64,000 bases of DNA from Streptomyces sp. CB01373 (GTDB taxonomy: Bacteria > Actinomycetota > Actinomycetes > Streptomycetales > Streptomycetaceae), in contig NZ_NNBK01000004.1 in assembly GCF_002803075.1 (NCBI RefSeq), forward strand, positions 124,001-188,000. Reading direction: 5' to 3'. Under the pieces are notes generated by a model. That model was not told where the DNA came from. It saw only the letters and a list, made by a program, of their open reading frames with translations, and did not search any database. Positions 52,670 to 62,502 of this stretch are shown piece after piece. The translations under genes were made by a program, and so were the position numbers. Every line of letters starts with the position of its first letter. The first letter of the stretch is position 1.

Positions 52670-55277
52670 GATCCCGCTCGGCGACTGGGTCAACTCCGCG
52701 GTCGACTGGCTGCTCGGCCACATGTCCTGGCTCTTCGACTTCTTCAAGGCCGTCTTCACCGGCACCTACGACGGCATCAACGCCGTCCTCCAGGCGCCGC
52801 AGCCGCTGCTGCTCGCGGGCATCTTCGCCGTGCTCGCCTGGTGGCTGCGCGGCTCCCTCGCCGGAGTGCTCACCTTCGTGGGGTTCGCGTTCATCGACTC
52901 CATGGAACTGTGGTCGGACGCGATGGTGACCCTGTCACTGGTCCTCGTCGCCACGATCATCGCGCTGGTCGTCTCGGTGCCGGTCGGCATCTGGGCGGCC
53001 CGCTCGGACCGGGTCAGCGCCGTCGTCCGGCCGGTCCTGGACTTCATGCAGACCCTGCCCGCGATGATCTACCTCATCCCGGCCATCCTGTTCTTCGGCA
53101 CCGGCGCCTCCGCGGGCATCGTCGCCACCCTGATCTTCGCCCTCGCGCCCGGCGTCCGCATGACGGAGCTGGGCATCCGCCAGGTCGACAAGGAACTGGT
53201 GGAGGCGGCCGAGGCGTTCGGCACCACGCCTCGCAACACGCTGCTGCGCGTCCAGCTCCCGCTGGCGCTGCCCACCGTGATGGCCGGCGTCAACCAGGTG
53301 ATCATGCTCGGTCTGTCCATGGCCGCGATCGCCGGCATGGTCGGCACCGGCGGCCTCGGCGGCGACGTCAACGAGGCCATCGGCCAGCTCAACGTCGGCC
53401 TCGGCTCCGAGTCCGGCATCGCCATCGTGATCCTCGCGATCTACCTCGACCGCATGACCAGCGCCCTGGGCACCGAGGTCTCGCCGCTCGGCCGGCGTGC
53501 CGCCGCCAAGGCGCGGGCCGCCAAGGGCCTGAAGATCTGGTCCTACCGGCCGCAGCCGCAGATCGCCGTGATCGGCGTGGTGGTCCTCGCCCTGGTCGCG
53601 GGCGGCATGGGCCTCTTCGCCGGCGGCGGCAGCACGACGGCCGCCGGTGACGGCAGCGACGTCGGCCGCGGCAAGAAGATCACCATCGGATACATCCCGT
53701 GGGACGAGGGCGTCGCCTCCACCTTCCTGTGGAAGGAGGTCCTCGAACAGCGCGGCTACCAGGTCGACGCCCGCCAGTTCGACGCCGGACCGCTCTACAC
53801 CGCGCTCGCCCAGGGCAACGTCGACTTCGAGACGGACTCCTGGCTGCCGACGACCCACGCCCAGTACTGGAAGAAGTACGGCAGCGAGCTCGACGACCTC
53901 GGCTCCTGGTACGGGCCGACGTCCCTCGAGCTGACCGTCCCCTCGTACATGAAGGACGTGAACTCGCTCGAGGACCTCAAGGGCAAGGCGTCCACCTTCG
54001 GCGGGAAGATCACCGGCATCGAGTCCAGCGCCGGCATGATGGGCCTGCTCAAGAGCAAGGTCCTCAAGGACTACGGCCTCGACAAGGAATACAAGGTCGT
54101 CGACAGCTCCACGCCCGCCATGCTGGCCGAGCTCAAGCGCGCCTACAGCAAGAAGGAACCGATCGTCGTCACGCTCTGGTCGCCGCACTGGGCGTACAGC
54201 GACTACGACCTGAAGAAGCTGAAGGACCCCAAGGGCTCCTGGGGCAAGGGCGACGGCGTGCACACGCTGGCCCGCAAGGGCTTCGCCAACGAGGACCCGG
54301 TCGTCGGCGACTGGCTGAAGAACTTCAAGCTGACCGAGAAGCAGCTCACCAGCCTCGAGGCCGAGATCAACAAGGCGGGCAAGGGCCGCCAGCAGGACGC
54401 CGTGCGCGCCTGGCTGAAGGACAACCCGGGCGTCGTCGACAAGCTCGCCCCGCTGCCCGGGGGCTCCGACGCCAAGCCGGCCGAGGCCAGGCGCACCCTG
54501 AACGTCGCCTGGTTCCCGTGGGACGAGGACATCGCCGTCACCCACCTGTGGAAGAACGTCCTGGAGCGCCGCGGCTACCGGATGAACATGAAGCAGATGG
54601 ACGTGGGCCCGGTCTACACGGGCCTCGCCGGCGGCGACATCGACCTCAACTTCGACGCCTGGCTGCCCTACGCCCAGAAGAACTACTGGGACAAGAGCAA
54701 GGACAGACTCAAGGACCTCGGCACCTGGTACGAGCCGACCTCCCTGGAGATCGCCGTGCCCTCCTACGTCAAGGACGTGAAGTCCCTGGAGGACCTCAAG
54801 GGCAAGGCGTCCACCTTCGGCGGGAAGATCATCGGCATCGAGCCGGGCACCGGCGAGATGGACCTGCTGAAGACCAAGGTCCTGCCCGGCTACGGCCTGG
54901 ACAAGGAGTACAAGGTCGTCGACGGCTCCACGCCCGCCATGCTCGCCGAGCTCAAGCGCGCGTACGCCAGGAAGCAGCCCGTGGCCGTGGTGCTGTGGTC
55001 GCCGCACTGGGCGTACAGCCGCTACGACCTCACCAAGCTCGCCGACGACAAGAAGCTCTTCGGCGAGGGCAACACCGTGCGCACCATCTCCAGCGCCAAG
55101 TTCCCCGAGCAGTACCCGCAGCTCACCAAGTGGATCAAGAACTTCAGGATGAGCGAGGACGAGCTCGGCAGCCTGGAGAGCGAGATCAACCAGCGCGGTC
55201 AGGGCCACGAGGACGAGGCCGTCGCCGCCTGGCTGAAGCAGCACCCCGACGTCCCGGCGCGGATGACCCCGCAGTAG
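52662..55277 (+). CDS. betaine-type importer permease fused to two substrate-binding domains
   Basis: An 871-residue fusion. Residues 1-~290 are a ProW/OpuAB-type permease with the EAA loop VEAAEAFGTTPRNTLLRVQLPLALP. Another membrane helix (IAVIGVVVLALVAGGMGLFAG, ~305-325) leads to two tandem OpuAC-type binding domains outside the cell, ~340-600 and ~622-868. Each has the pattern IGYIPWDEGVA or VAWFPWDEDIA at its start, then LKGKASTFGGK, STPAMLAELKRAY and WSPHWAYS, whose tryptophans suit binding of quaternary amines. The copies are 819 bases apart with a 43-base identical stretch. The GTG at 52662 overlaps the ATPase stop. With the ATPase it forms a self-contained osmoprotectant importer. Confidence 0.93.
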   Translation: MPRIPLGDWVNSAVDWLLGHMSWLFDFFKAVFTGTYDGINAVLQAPQPLLLAGIFAVLAWWLRGSLAGVLTFVGFAFIDSMELWSDAMVTLSLVLVATIIALVVSVPVGIWAARSDRVSAVVRPVLDFMQTLPAMIYLIPAILFFGTGASAGIVATLIFALAPGVRMTELGIRQVDKELVEAAEAFGTTPRNTLLRVQLPLALPTVMAGVNQVIMLGLSMAAIAGMVGTGGLGGDVNEAIGQLNVGLGSESGIAIVILAIYLDRMTSALGTEVSPLGRRAAAKARAAKGLKIWSYRPQPQIAVIGVVVLALVAGGMGLFAGGGSTTAAGDGSDVGRGKKITIGYIPWDEGVASTFLWKEVLEQRGYQVDARQFDAGPLYTALAQGNVDFETDSWLPTTHAQYWKKYGSELDDLGSWYGPTSLELTVPSYMKDVNSLEDLKGKASTFGGKITGIESSAGMMGLLKSKVLKDYGLDKEYKVVDSSTPAMLAELKRAYSKKEPIVVTLWSPHWAYSDYDLKKLKDPKGSWGKGDGVHTLARKGFANEDPVVGDWLKNFKLTEKQLTSLEAEINKAGKGRQQDAVRAWLKDNPGVVDKLAPLPGGSDAKPAEARRTLNVAWFPWDEDIAVTHLWKNVLERRGYRMNMKQMDVGPVYTGLAGGDIDLNFDAWLPYAQKNYWDKSKDRLKDLGTWYEPTSLEIAVPSYVKDVKSLEDLKGKASTFGGKIIGIEPGTGEMDLLKTKVLPGYGLDKEYKVVDGSTPAMLAELKRAYARKQPVAVVLWSPHWAYSRYDLTKLADDKKLFGEGNTVRTISSAKFPEQYPQLTKWIKNFRMSEDELGSLESEINQRGQGHEDEAVAAWLKQHPDVPARMTPQ

Positions 55278-55300
55278 CCTCCGCTCCGGACACCGCCGAA

Positions 55301-55349
55301 GGGGCGGGCCGCCCCGCATCGCCCGCGATGCGCGGGACGGGCCCGCCCC
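55301..55349 (+). terminator. terminator after the betaine importer
   Basis: GGGGCGGGCC (55301-55310) pairs with the GGCCCGCCCC part of 55339-55349, with an inner GCATCGC/GCGATGC stem. The remainder of the 293-base gap to 55570 carries no gene; a TAGGGT near 55469 may be the -10 box of the XRE-cupin gene. Confidence 0.7.
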
Positions 55350-55570
55350 GCACGCTTGTCCACAGGAGGATTCCGGCCAACCGTGCGGAGCCACCCCCAC
55401 GCACCCCGGACCCGCGCGATCCTTACAGGCATGTGACGGGCGACAGGAAACTGTTTGCCGGACATGCGTAGGGTGCAGAGAACTCATCAGAAGGAGTGCG
55501 CCCGGAACCGGGCCCGCGGGCAGCGGCCCCACGAACAGCGGACCGACGAGCGAAGGAGGGAGCCGGAGCG

Positions 55571-56137
55571 ATGGGCGACAACAAAGAGCGGCCCCTCCGG
55601 GTGGGCGCGGCCGTCCGGCGGCGCCGCCGCGCGCTGGGGCTCACCCTCGCCGTGGTCGCCGACCGCAGCGGTCTGTCGGTCCCCTTCCTGAGCCAGATCG
55701 AGAACGACCGGGCCCGGCCAAGCCAGACCTCCCTTGAGAAGGTCGCCGACGCCCTGCGCACCACCGCCGTGGAACTGCTCGCGGCGGCCGACCCGGCGTG
55801 CAGCGTGGACGTCGTACGCGCCGAGGTCACCGAGCTGGAACCCGAACCCCGGGTGCGCTCCCTGGTGCGCGGCCACCACCAGCTCCACGCCTCGGAGTTC
55901 ACCGGCGACCACGACGCCGGCCGCGAATTCCAGCACCGCAACGACGAGTTGATGTACGTCGCCGACGGAGCGGTGGAGATCGAGGCGGAGGGCCGGGCCT
56001 ACCGGCTGGTGCGCGGCGACACGATGTACCTCACCGGCGGGGTCCGCCACCGCTGGCGGGCGACCGTGCCCGACACCCGGGTGATCGTGGTCGCGGTCGC
56101 CGAGCACATCGAGGCGGTACAGGACCGGTCGCGCTGA
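55571..56137 (+). CDS. XRE-family regulator with cupin domain
   Basis: A 188-residue regulator: HTH_3 domain (residues ~12-66: VGAAVRRRRRALGLTLAVVADRSGLSVPFLSQIENDRARPS in two stretches) and a C-terminal cupin barrel (EFQHRNDELMYVADGAVEIEAEG; GDTMYLTGGVRHRW) that probably binds a small ligand or metal. PuuR-like regulators of this plan control amine or sulfur metabolism; the target here is unknown. The ATG at 55571 has GAAGGAGGGAG upstream. Its stop overlaps the next start (TGATG), coupling it to the cobalamin-binding-fold protein. Confidence 0.9.
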   Translation: MGDNKERPLRVGAAVRRRRRALGLTLAVVADRSGLSVPFLSQIENDRARPSQTSLEKVADALRTTAVELLAAADPACSVDVVRAEVTELEPEPRVRSLVRGHHQLHASEFTGDHDAGREFQHRNDELMYVADGAVEIEAEGRAYRLVRGDTMYLTGGVRHRWRATVPDTRVIVVAVAEHIEAVQDRSR

Positions 56138-56767
56138 TGCGGGTCGTCTCGCTGGTCCCCTCGCTCACCGAGGCGGTGGCCGTGTCCCTGCCCGGCGTGC
56201 TCGTCGGCGCCACCGACTGGTGCACGCATCCGGCGGACCTCGACGTCGCCCGGGTCGGCGGCACCAAGAACCCCAAGGTGGACCGGATCGCCGCCCTCGC
56301 CCCCGACCTCGTGATCGCCAACGAGGAGGAGAACCGCAAGCCCGACCTCGACGCCCTGCGCGCGGCGGGCCTGGACGTCCTGGTGACCGAGATCAGGGAC
56401 CTGCCGCAGGCCTTCTGCGAACTGGCCCGGGTGCTACGCGCGTGCGGCGGGACCGCCCGCCCCCGGTGGCTGGACGAGGCCGAGGCCGCCTGGGCTTCGC
56501 CGCCCGTGCCACCGCGCCGTACGACGGCCGTCGTACCGATCTGGCGGCGGCCCTGGATGGTGCTGGGCCGGGACACCTTCGCGGGTGACGTCCTGGCCCG
56601 CCTGGGCGTCGACCACCTCCACGCCGGGCACGCCGAACGCTATCCGCGCGTCCCGCTGGAGGAGTTGCGCGCGGCGGCCCCGGACGTCGTCGTCCTGCCG
56701 GACGAGCCGTACCGGTTCACCGCCGACGACGGTCCCGAGGCCTTCCCCGGACTGCCCTGCGCACTGG

Positions 56768-57940
<1,173 letters not shown>

Positions 57941-57997
57941 GACTCAAGGTTTTCCCGGTCCATACGCTCCCACCAGGGGGTTTGTGTCTATCACGAC

Positions 57998-58012
57998 ATA
58001 AGCTGGCTTTAT
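57998..58012. promoter_or_regulatory. LysR-type box overlapping the lysR start
   Basis: ATAA (57998-58001) and TTAT (58009-58012) are separated by seven bases. The ATAA-N7-TTAT form is the dyad reported for CcpC-like LysR proteins. Its right half overlaps the predicted ATG of the LysR gene, and a TGTC/GACA dyad lies just to the left. Confidence 0.5.
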
Positions 58013-58970
58013 GAGGAGCACCGAGAGCACCCAGAGGGGCGAGGCGAACGGAGGGGCCGGCGCGGGCCGGCGGCCGGGGACCTCGCTGGCGCACCGGGTG
58101 CCCGACCTGGGCGCGCTGGAACTGCTGCTGGCGGTGGCGCGGCTGGGGAGCCTCGGCGGGGCGGCGCGGGAGCTGGGCATCACCCAGCCGGCGGCGAGCA
58201 GCCGGATCCGCTCCATGGAGCGGCAGCTCGGCGTGGCGCTGGTGGACCGCTCGCCGCGCGGATCGCGGCTGACGGACGCCGGGGCCCTGGTCACCGACTG
58301 GGCGCGGCGCGTCGTGGAGGCGGCGGAGGCCTTCGACGCGGGCGCGCAGGCGCTGCGGGACCGGCGGGACTCGCGGCTGCGGGTGGCGGCGAGCATGACG
58401 ATCGCGGAGTACCTGCTGCCGGGCTGGCTGATCGCGCTGCGCGCCCGGCGGCCGGACACCGCGGTGTCCCTGCTCGCCGGGAACTCGGCGGTGGTGGCGG
58501 AGCGGCTGCTGGGGGGCGGGGCGGACCTCGGCTTCGTGGAGGGAGTGTCGGTGCCGTCCGGTCTCGACTCCGTCGTGATCGGCCACGACCGCCTGCTCGT
58601 GGTGACCGCCCCGGCCCACCCGTGGGCCCGGCGGCGGCGCCCGCTGTCCGCGGAGGAGCTGGCCACCACGCCGCTGATCCTGCGCGAGAAGGGCTCCGGC
58701 ACCCGGCAGGTTCTGGACGCGGCGCTCGGCGGCCTGGCCCGCCCGCTGATCGAGCTGTCCTCCACGACGGCGGTGAAGGCGTCCGCGGTCAGCGGAGCGG
58801 GCCCGGCGGTGCTCAGCGAACTCGCGGTGGGCGAGGAACTGTCCCTGCGCCGCCTCGTCCCCGTCCCCGTCGACGGCGTGACCCTCGAACGCGACCTGCG
58901 AGCAGTCTGGCCCACCGGCCACCGGCCGGCGGGCCCGGCCCGCGAGCTGCTGTCCTTGACGCGGACGTGA
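58011..58970 (+). CDS. LysR-family transcriptional regulator
   Basis: A 319-residue regulator with an N-terminal HTH (LELLLAVARLGSLGGAARELGITQPAASSRIRSMERQLG in two stretches) after ~30 disordered residues, and a C-terminal substrate-binding domain (LRVAASMTIAEYLLPGWLIALRAR; LILREKGSGTRQVLDAAL). The region resembles CysB/YwfK-type members that sense sulfur or C4 compounds. There is no ribosome site before the ATG at 58011, so it is either leaderless or starts at the GTG at 58098 (VPDLGALELL). Divergent from the TDT transporter. Confidence 0.87.
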   Translation: MRSTESTQRGEANGGAGAGRRPGTSLAHRVPDLGALELLLAVARLGSLGGAARELGITQPAASSRIRSMERQLGVALVDRSPRGSRLTDAGALVTDWARRVVEAAEAFDAGAQALRDRRDSRLRVAASMTIAEYLLPGWLIALRARRPDTAVSLLAGNSAVVAERLLGGGADLGFVEGVSVPSGLDSVVIGHDRLLVVTAPAHPWARRRRPLSAEELATTPLILREKGSGTRQVLDAALGGLARPLIELSSTTAVKASAVSGAGPAVLSELAVGEELSLRRLVPVPVDGVTLERDLRAVWPTGHRPAGPARELLSLTRT

Positions 58971-59086
58971 GGTGAGCCCGTCCCACCCGGAACGCCGGCC
59001 GGACGGCACGGTCCGGACCGGCCACCGGCGTGCCCGGGCAACCGCCCACGGGCGCGGGTCGACGCCGCCGCCCCTTGAGGCCCGGG

Positions 59087-60289
59087 CTACAGGAAGGTGT
59101 GCCCCTCGCCCCGGTACGTCGGCACGGCAGCCGTCACACGATCGCCCTCGACGAGGTGCAGCGTGTCGAACCGTTCGCACAACTCGCCCGCCTTGGCGTG
59201 CCGGAACCACACCTTGTCGCCGATCAGCAGGTCGTCGGCGGGGGAGCCGAGCAGCGGCGTCTGCACCTCGCCCGCTCCCTCCTGAGGGTCGTAGCGCAGC
59301 CCCTCGGGCAGGTACGGCACCGGGAGCCGGTCCGCGCCGGGCGCGCCGGAGGCCGGGTAGCCGCCGCCCAGGACCGTGACGACCCCGACCCCCGGGCGCC
59401 GGACGACGGGCAGGGCGAACAGCGCCGCCGGACGGCCCCGGAACGACGTGTAGTTGTCGAAGAGCCGCGGGACGTACAGCCCGGAGCCCGCGGCGATCTC
59501 GGTCACCGCGTCCTCCGCCGCCGTGTGCTGCACACTGCCGGTGCCGCCGCCGTTCACGAACTCCAGGTCCGGCGCCACGGCCCGGACCGCCCGCACCACG
59601 GCGGCACGCCGCTCGGCGAGTTCCCCGCGTGCCGCGGCCTGCATCAGCCGGATCGCGCGCGAGCGCAGTGGCCGTCCCGCGACCGCGTCGCCCACGCCCG
59701 CCACATGGCCCTCGTAGGCCATGATCCCCGCGAGCGCGAACCCCGGGCGGCGGGCCACCGCACGGGCCATGTCGGCGACCTGGGCGGGGGAGTGCAGCGG
59801 GGAGCGGCGCGCGCCGACCCGTACGCGCCCGCCGAGCAGCCGCAGTGAGGTGTCCAACTCCAGGCAGACCCGCACGACTTCGCCTCCGCCCCCGCGCGCG
59901 GCGTCGATCAGGTCCAGTTGCGCGGGGTCGTCCACCGTCACCGTGACGGCGCGGGCGAGTTGGGGGTCGGCGGCGAGTTCGGCGTAGGCGGCGCGGTCGG
60001 CGGACGGGTAGGCGAGCAGCACGTCGTCGAAGCCGGAGCGGGCCAGCCACAGGGACTCGGCGAGCGTGAACGACATGATGCCCGCGAAGCCGTCCTTCGC
60101 CAGGGCGCGTTCGAGCAGGGCCCGGCAGCGCACGGACTTGCTGGCGACCCGGACCGGCTTGCCGCCGGCCCGGCGGACGAGGTCCTCCGCGTTGGCGTCG
60201 AAGGCGTCCAGGTCCACGATCGCGACAGGGGCGTCGAGTTGGGCGGCGGCCCGGTCGTAACGGGCCCGGTCGGCGGCGCGCGGAGTCAT
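59087..60289 (-). CDS. PLP-dependent amino-acid deaminase/aldolase (alanine-racemase fold)
   Basis: A 400-residue fold-type III PLP enzyme. Lys51 in VRVASKSVRCRALLER should carry the cofactor; AGIMAYEGHVAGVGD and FVNGGGTGSVQHT contribute to the barrel and phosphate site. The C-terminal domain IGDKVWFRHAKAGELCERFDTL has the His and Cys that bind metal in D-threonine aldolase and D-serine dehydratase relatives. The exact amino acid is unknown. The ATG at 60289 is used; the longer open frame beyond it is antisense to the proline-rich gene. It stands alone. Confidence 0.85.
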   Translation of the reverse strand: MTPRAADRARYDRAAAQLDAPVAIVDLDAFDANAEDLVRRAGGKPVRVASKSVRCRALLERALAKDGFAGIMSFTLAESLWLARSGFDDVLLAYPSADRAAYAELAADPQLARAVTVTVDDPAQLDLIDAARGGGGEVVRVCLELDTSLRLLGGRVRVGARRSPLHSPAQVADMARAVARRPGFALAGIMAYEGHVAGVGDAVAGRPLRSRAIRLMQAAARGELAERRAAVVRAVRAVAPDLEFVNGGGTGSVQHTAAEDAVTEIAAGSGLYVPRLFDNYTSFRGRPAALFALPVVRRPGVGVVTVLGGGYPASGAPGADRLPVPYLPEGLRYDPQEGAGEVQTPLLGSPADDLLIGDKVWFRHAKAGELCERFDTLHLVEGDRVTAAVPTYRGEGHTFL

Positions 60290-60567
60290 GGACGCAGCCT
60301 GCCAGACCTGATTACCGCAGGGTAGGGGGATGTTCCGGGCAGATCCCCCTGGCCTCGCGGACTGGTTCCCGCCGGGGCCGGGGCAGCCCGTAGAGTGACG
60401 CGCACGCACGGCGGAACCAGGAAGTGATTCCGGCCGCAGCGTTGAGCCGGGATGGCGGTTCGCTCGTACGGGTATGCGTGTCCGGTGACGACGAGTCCGC
60501 GCCGGGCGGGGCGACGAGGACGACCGTGCCCGGTGAAACGGCACGGGCACGAGGAAACGGGGGGTGC

Positions 60568-62502
60568 ATGAGCACGGAAGCGCGCCACGCCCCCGTCCCC
60601 CCACAACCCGTCGGGCCCACGGGCGGCGACGGCGACCCGGACGCGCCGGCCCCCGCCACCGACGGCCCGCCCAACGAGCCCACGCCCAACGCGGGCGCGA
60701 CACGGCCGACGCTTGGCGGCGGTACGTCCGCGCAGGCGCGGGGTGCGTCGACGGGTCCCACGGCTTCGAGCCTGAACGCTCCCCCGCGCGGGGCTTCGGC
60801 GGGTTCCGGCGCTTCGGGCACGGGGGGCTCCTCTCCTGTTGCGGCAGGGGGAGGAGCGGCTGGTCCGGACACGAACGACCGGGCGGAGTACGGCACCGGC
60901 TTCCCGCCGCCTCGCACCGGCCCCGGCGCCGACGGCGCCCAGGCCGCCACCGACTCCCGCCCCCGTTTCCCGGACTTCCGTCCCCCCTCCCGCCGCAGCA
61001 CCACGCCCACTGCGAAACCGCCCCCCGCGACACTGCCCCCTCCCGCCGCCTCGGCCCGCTTCCCGGACGCACCGCCCACGGTCGGCAACCAGACGCGACC
61101 GGGCACCGGGCCCAGGACGTCCGACCCCGCCGGGGGAAGCCGCGCCACCGTCCCCGGGGCGCCCGCCGACACCCGCGGCGGCGTCGCGGGTCGTTCCGCG
61201 GGCGCGTCGACGACGCCCGGGCCCGGCCCTTCGGGTGGGCGGGGCTCTGCCGACGACGCGTCAGGGAGCGCGGGCGCCGGGGCCGGGAGGGCCACCACTC
61301 GCTTCCCCGGTGAGCAGGCGATCCCCGGCCGGCGTGAAGACGGGAACATACCCCCGCGTCCAGGACATCGCCCCTCGACGGCGGCACGCGGCAGCGGCGT
61401 GCCCGTCGAGAGCGTGTCGGAGACGACCAGGCGTCTGCGCCCCGTCCCCGCCCAGCACCCGGCGCCGAGCGCACCGCCCCGCCCCACGACGCCTCCGTCC
61501 GCACGTGACCCCCGGCCGGACGCCGCCTTCGGTGCCTCGCCGCTCGGCGGGGCGGCTGGCACGAGCCGGGCGCGACCGACCGCTGCCTACCTGAGCGCCC
61601 CTGCCGCGACACCCCCGCGTGCCACGGGTACCGCTCCCGTACCCGACCCGGCGCTGTCCTGGAGCGCGGCCATGGCGCCGGCGACGGGACTCGGCATGGG
61701 GTTCGGGGAGCCGGAGGCGTACGACCGGAGGACCCGGGCGACCGGTGCGCTGATACGGCCGCGGGTCGCCGTCGCCGCCGCCTGCATGGTGCTGGGGCTC
61801 GGGCTCACCGGCGGCGCCGTGACCGGAAGCTGGCTCACCGGGGAGCCGGGGAAGCCCGGTGCGGCGGGCGGCTTCGCCACGGCGGGCGCCATGTGGCACA
61901 GCGTCCCCGTCGACCAGCTCTTCCCGCCCACCGTGGACGGTCACGGCGCCGGACCCGGCGGAGCCGCCCGCACCTGGACCCGCGTCGCCGTGGCCCCGGA
62001 CAGCGGCTGCGCGGGCGCCTTCGACCCGCTGCTGCGCAAGGCCCTCGCCCCCGTCGGCTGCGCCCGGCTGCTGCGCGCCACCTACACGGACGCCACCCGG
62101 AGCTACGTCACCACCGTGGGCCTGCTCTTCACCAAGGCCGACGCCCCCGCCATGACCTCCCTCGCCGCCCGCTTCGAGAACGAGGGGCTCGCCCGGCGCA
62201 CCGACCTCGTGCCGCGCCCGTACGCCGCCAAGGGCACCGTCGCCGCGGCCTTCGGCGACAAGCAGCGCGCGTCATGGACCGTCTCCGTACTGACCGAGGC
62301 CCCGGTGGTCGTCTACGCCGTCTCCGGCTGGGCCGACGGCCGCGCCGCCGGCCCCCCGGAGCCCGCCGCCGACGCGACACGGTCGGGAGCCACCACCGCC
62401 GCCGCCCAGGCAGGCCTCGGCAACGAGGCCCAGGGTCTCGCCGACCGCATCGGACGGGGCCTGCGCCAGACCGTCAAGTCCGCCACGGAGGAGCCCTCGT
62501 GA
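60568..62502 (+). CDS. proline-rich single-span membrane protein paired with mycosin
   Basis: A 644-residue protein. Residues 1-~400 are Pro/Gly/Ala/Thr/Ser-rich and disordered, on the cytosolic side. One membrane helix follows (VAVAAACMVLGLGLTGGAV, ~408-426). An external domain of ~200 residues (SVPVDQLFPPTVDGHG, two cysteines in DSGCAGAF and VGCARLL) resembles nothing I can name. The ATG at 60568 has GGGGGG just upstream. The stop overlaps the mycosin start (GTGA), so the two are produced together and may form a complex at the membrane, as membrane proteins of type VII systems do with their mycosins. Confidence 0.72.
   Translation: MSTEARHAPVPPQPVGPTGGDGDPDAPAPATDGPPNEPTPNAGATRPTLGGGTSAQARGASTGPTASSLNAPPRGASAGSGASGTGGSSPVAAGGGAAGPDTNDRAEYGTGFPPPRTGPGADGAQAATDSRPRFPDFRPPSRRSTTPTAKPPPATLPPPAASARFPDAPPTVGNQTRPGTGPRTSDPAGGSRATVPGAPADTRGGVAGRSAGASTTPGPGPSGGRGSADDASGSAGAGAGRATTRFPGEQAIPGRREDGNIPPRPGHRPSTAARGSGVPVESVSETTRRLRPVPAQHPAPSAPPRPTTPPSARDPRPDAAFGASPLGGAAGTSRARPTAAYLSAPAATPPRATGTAPVPDPALSWSAAMAPATGLGMGFGEPEAYDRRTRATGALIRPRVAVAAACMVLGLGLTGGAVTGSWLTGEPGKPGAAGGFATAGAMWHSVPVDQLFPPTVDGHGAGPGGAARTWTRVAVAPDSGCAGAFDPLLRKALAPVGCARLLRATYTDATRSYVTTVGLLFTKADAPAMTSLAARFENEGLARRTDLVPRPYAAKGTVAAAFGDKQRASWTVSVLTEAPVVVYAVSGWADGRAAGPPEPAADATRSGATTAAAQAGLGNEAQGLADRIGRGLRQTVKSATEEPS

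Noticed and set aside
60312..61562. A 416-codon minus-strand frame opposite the proline-rich gene
   Set aside because: It mirrors the Pro/Gly/Ala-rich repeats of the plus-strand gene, which is supported by its ribosome site, membrane helix and coupling to the mycosin gene.
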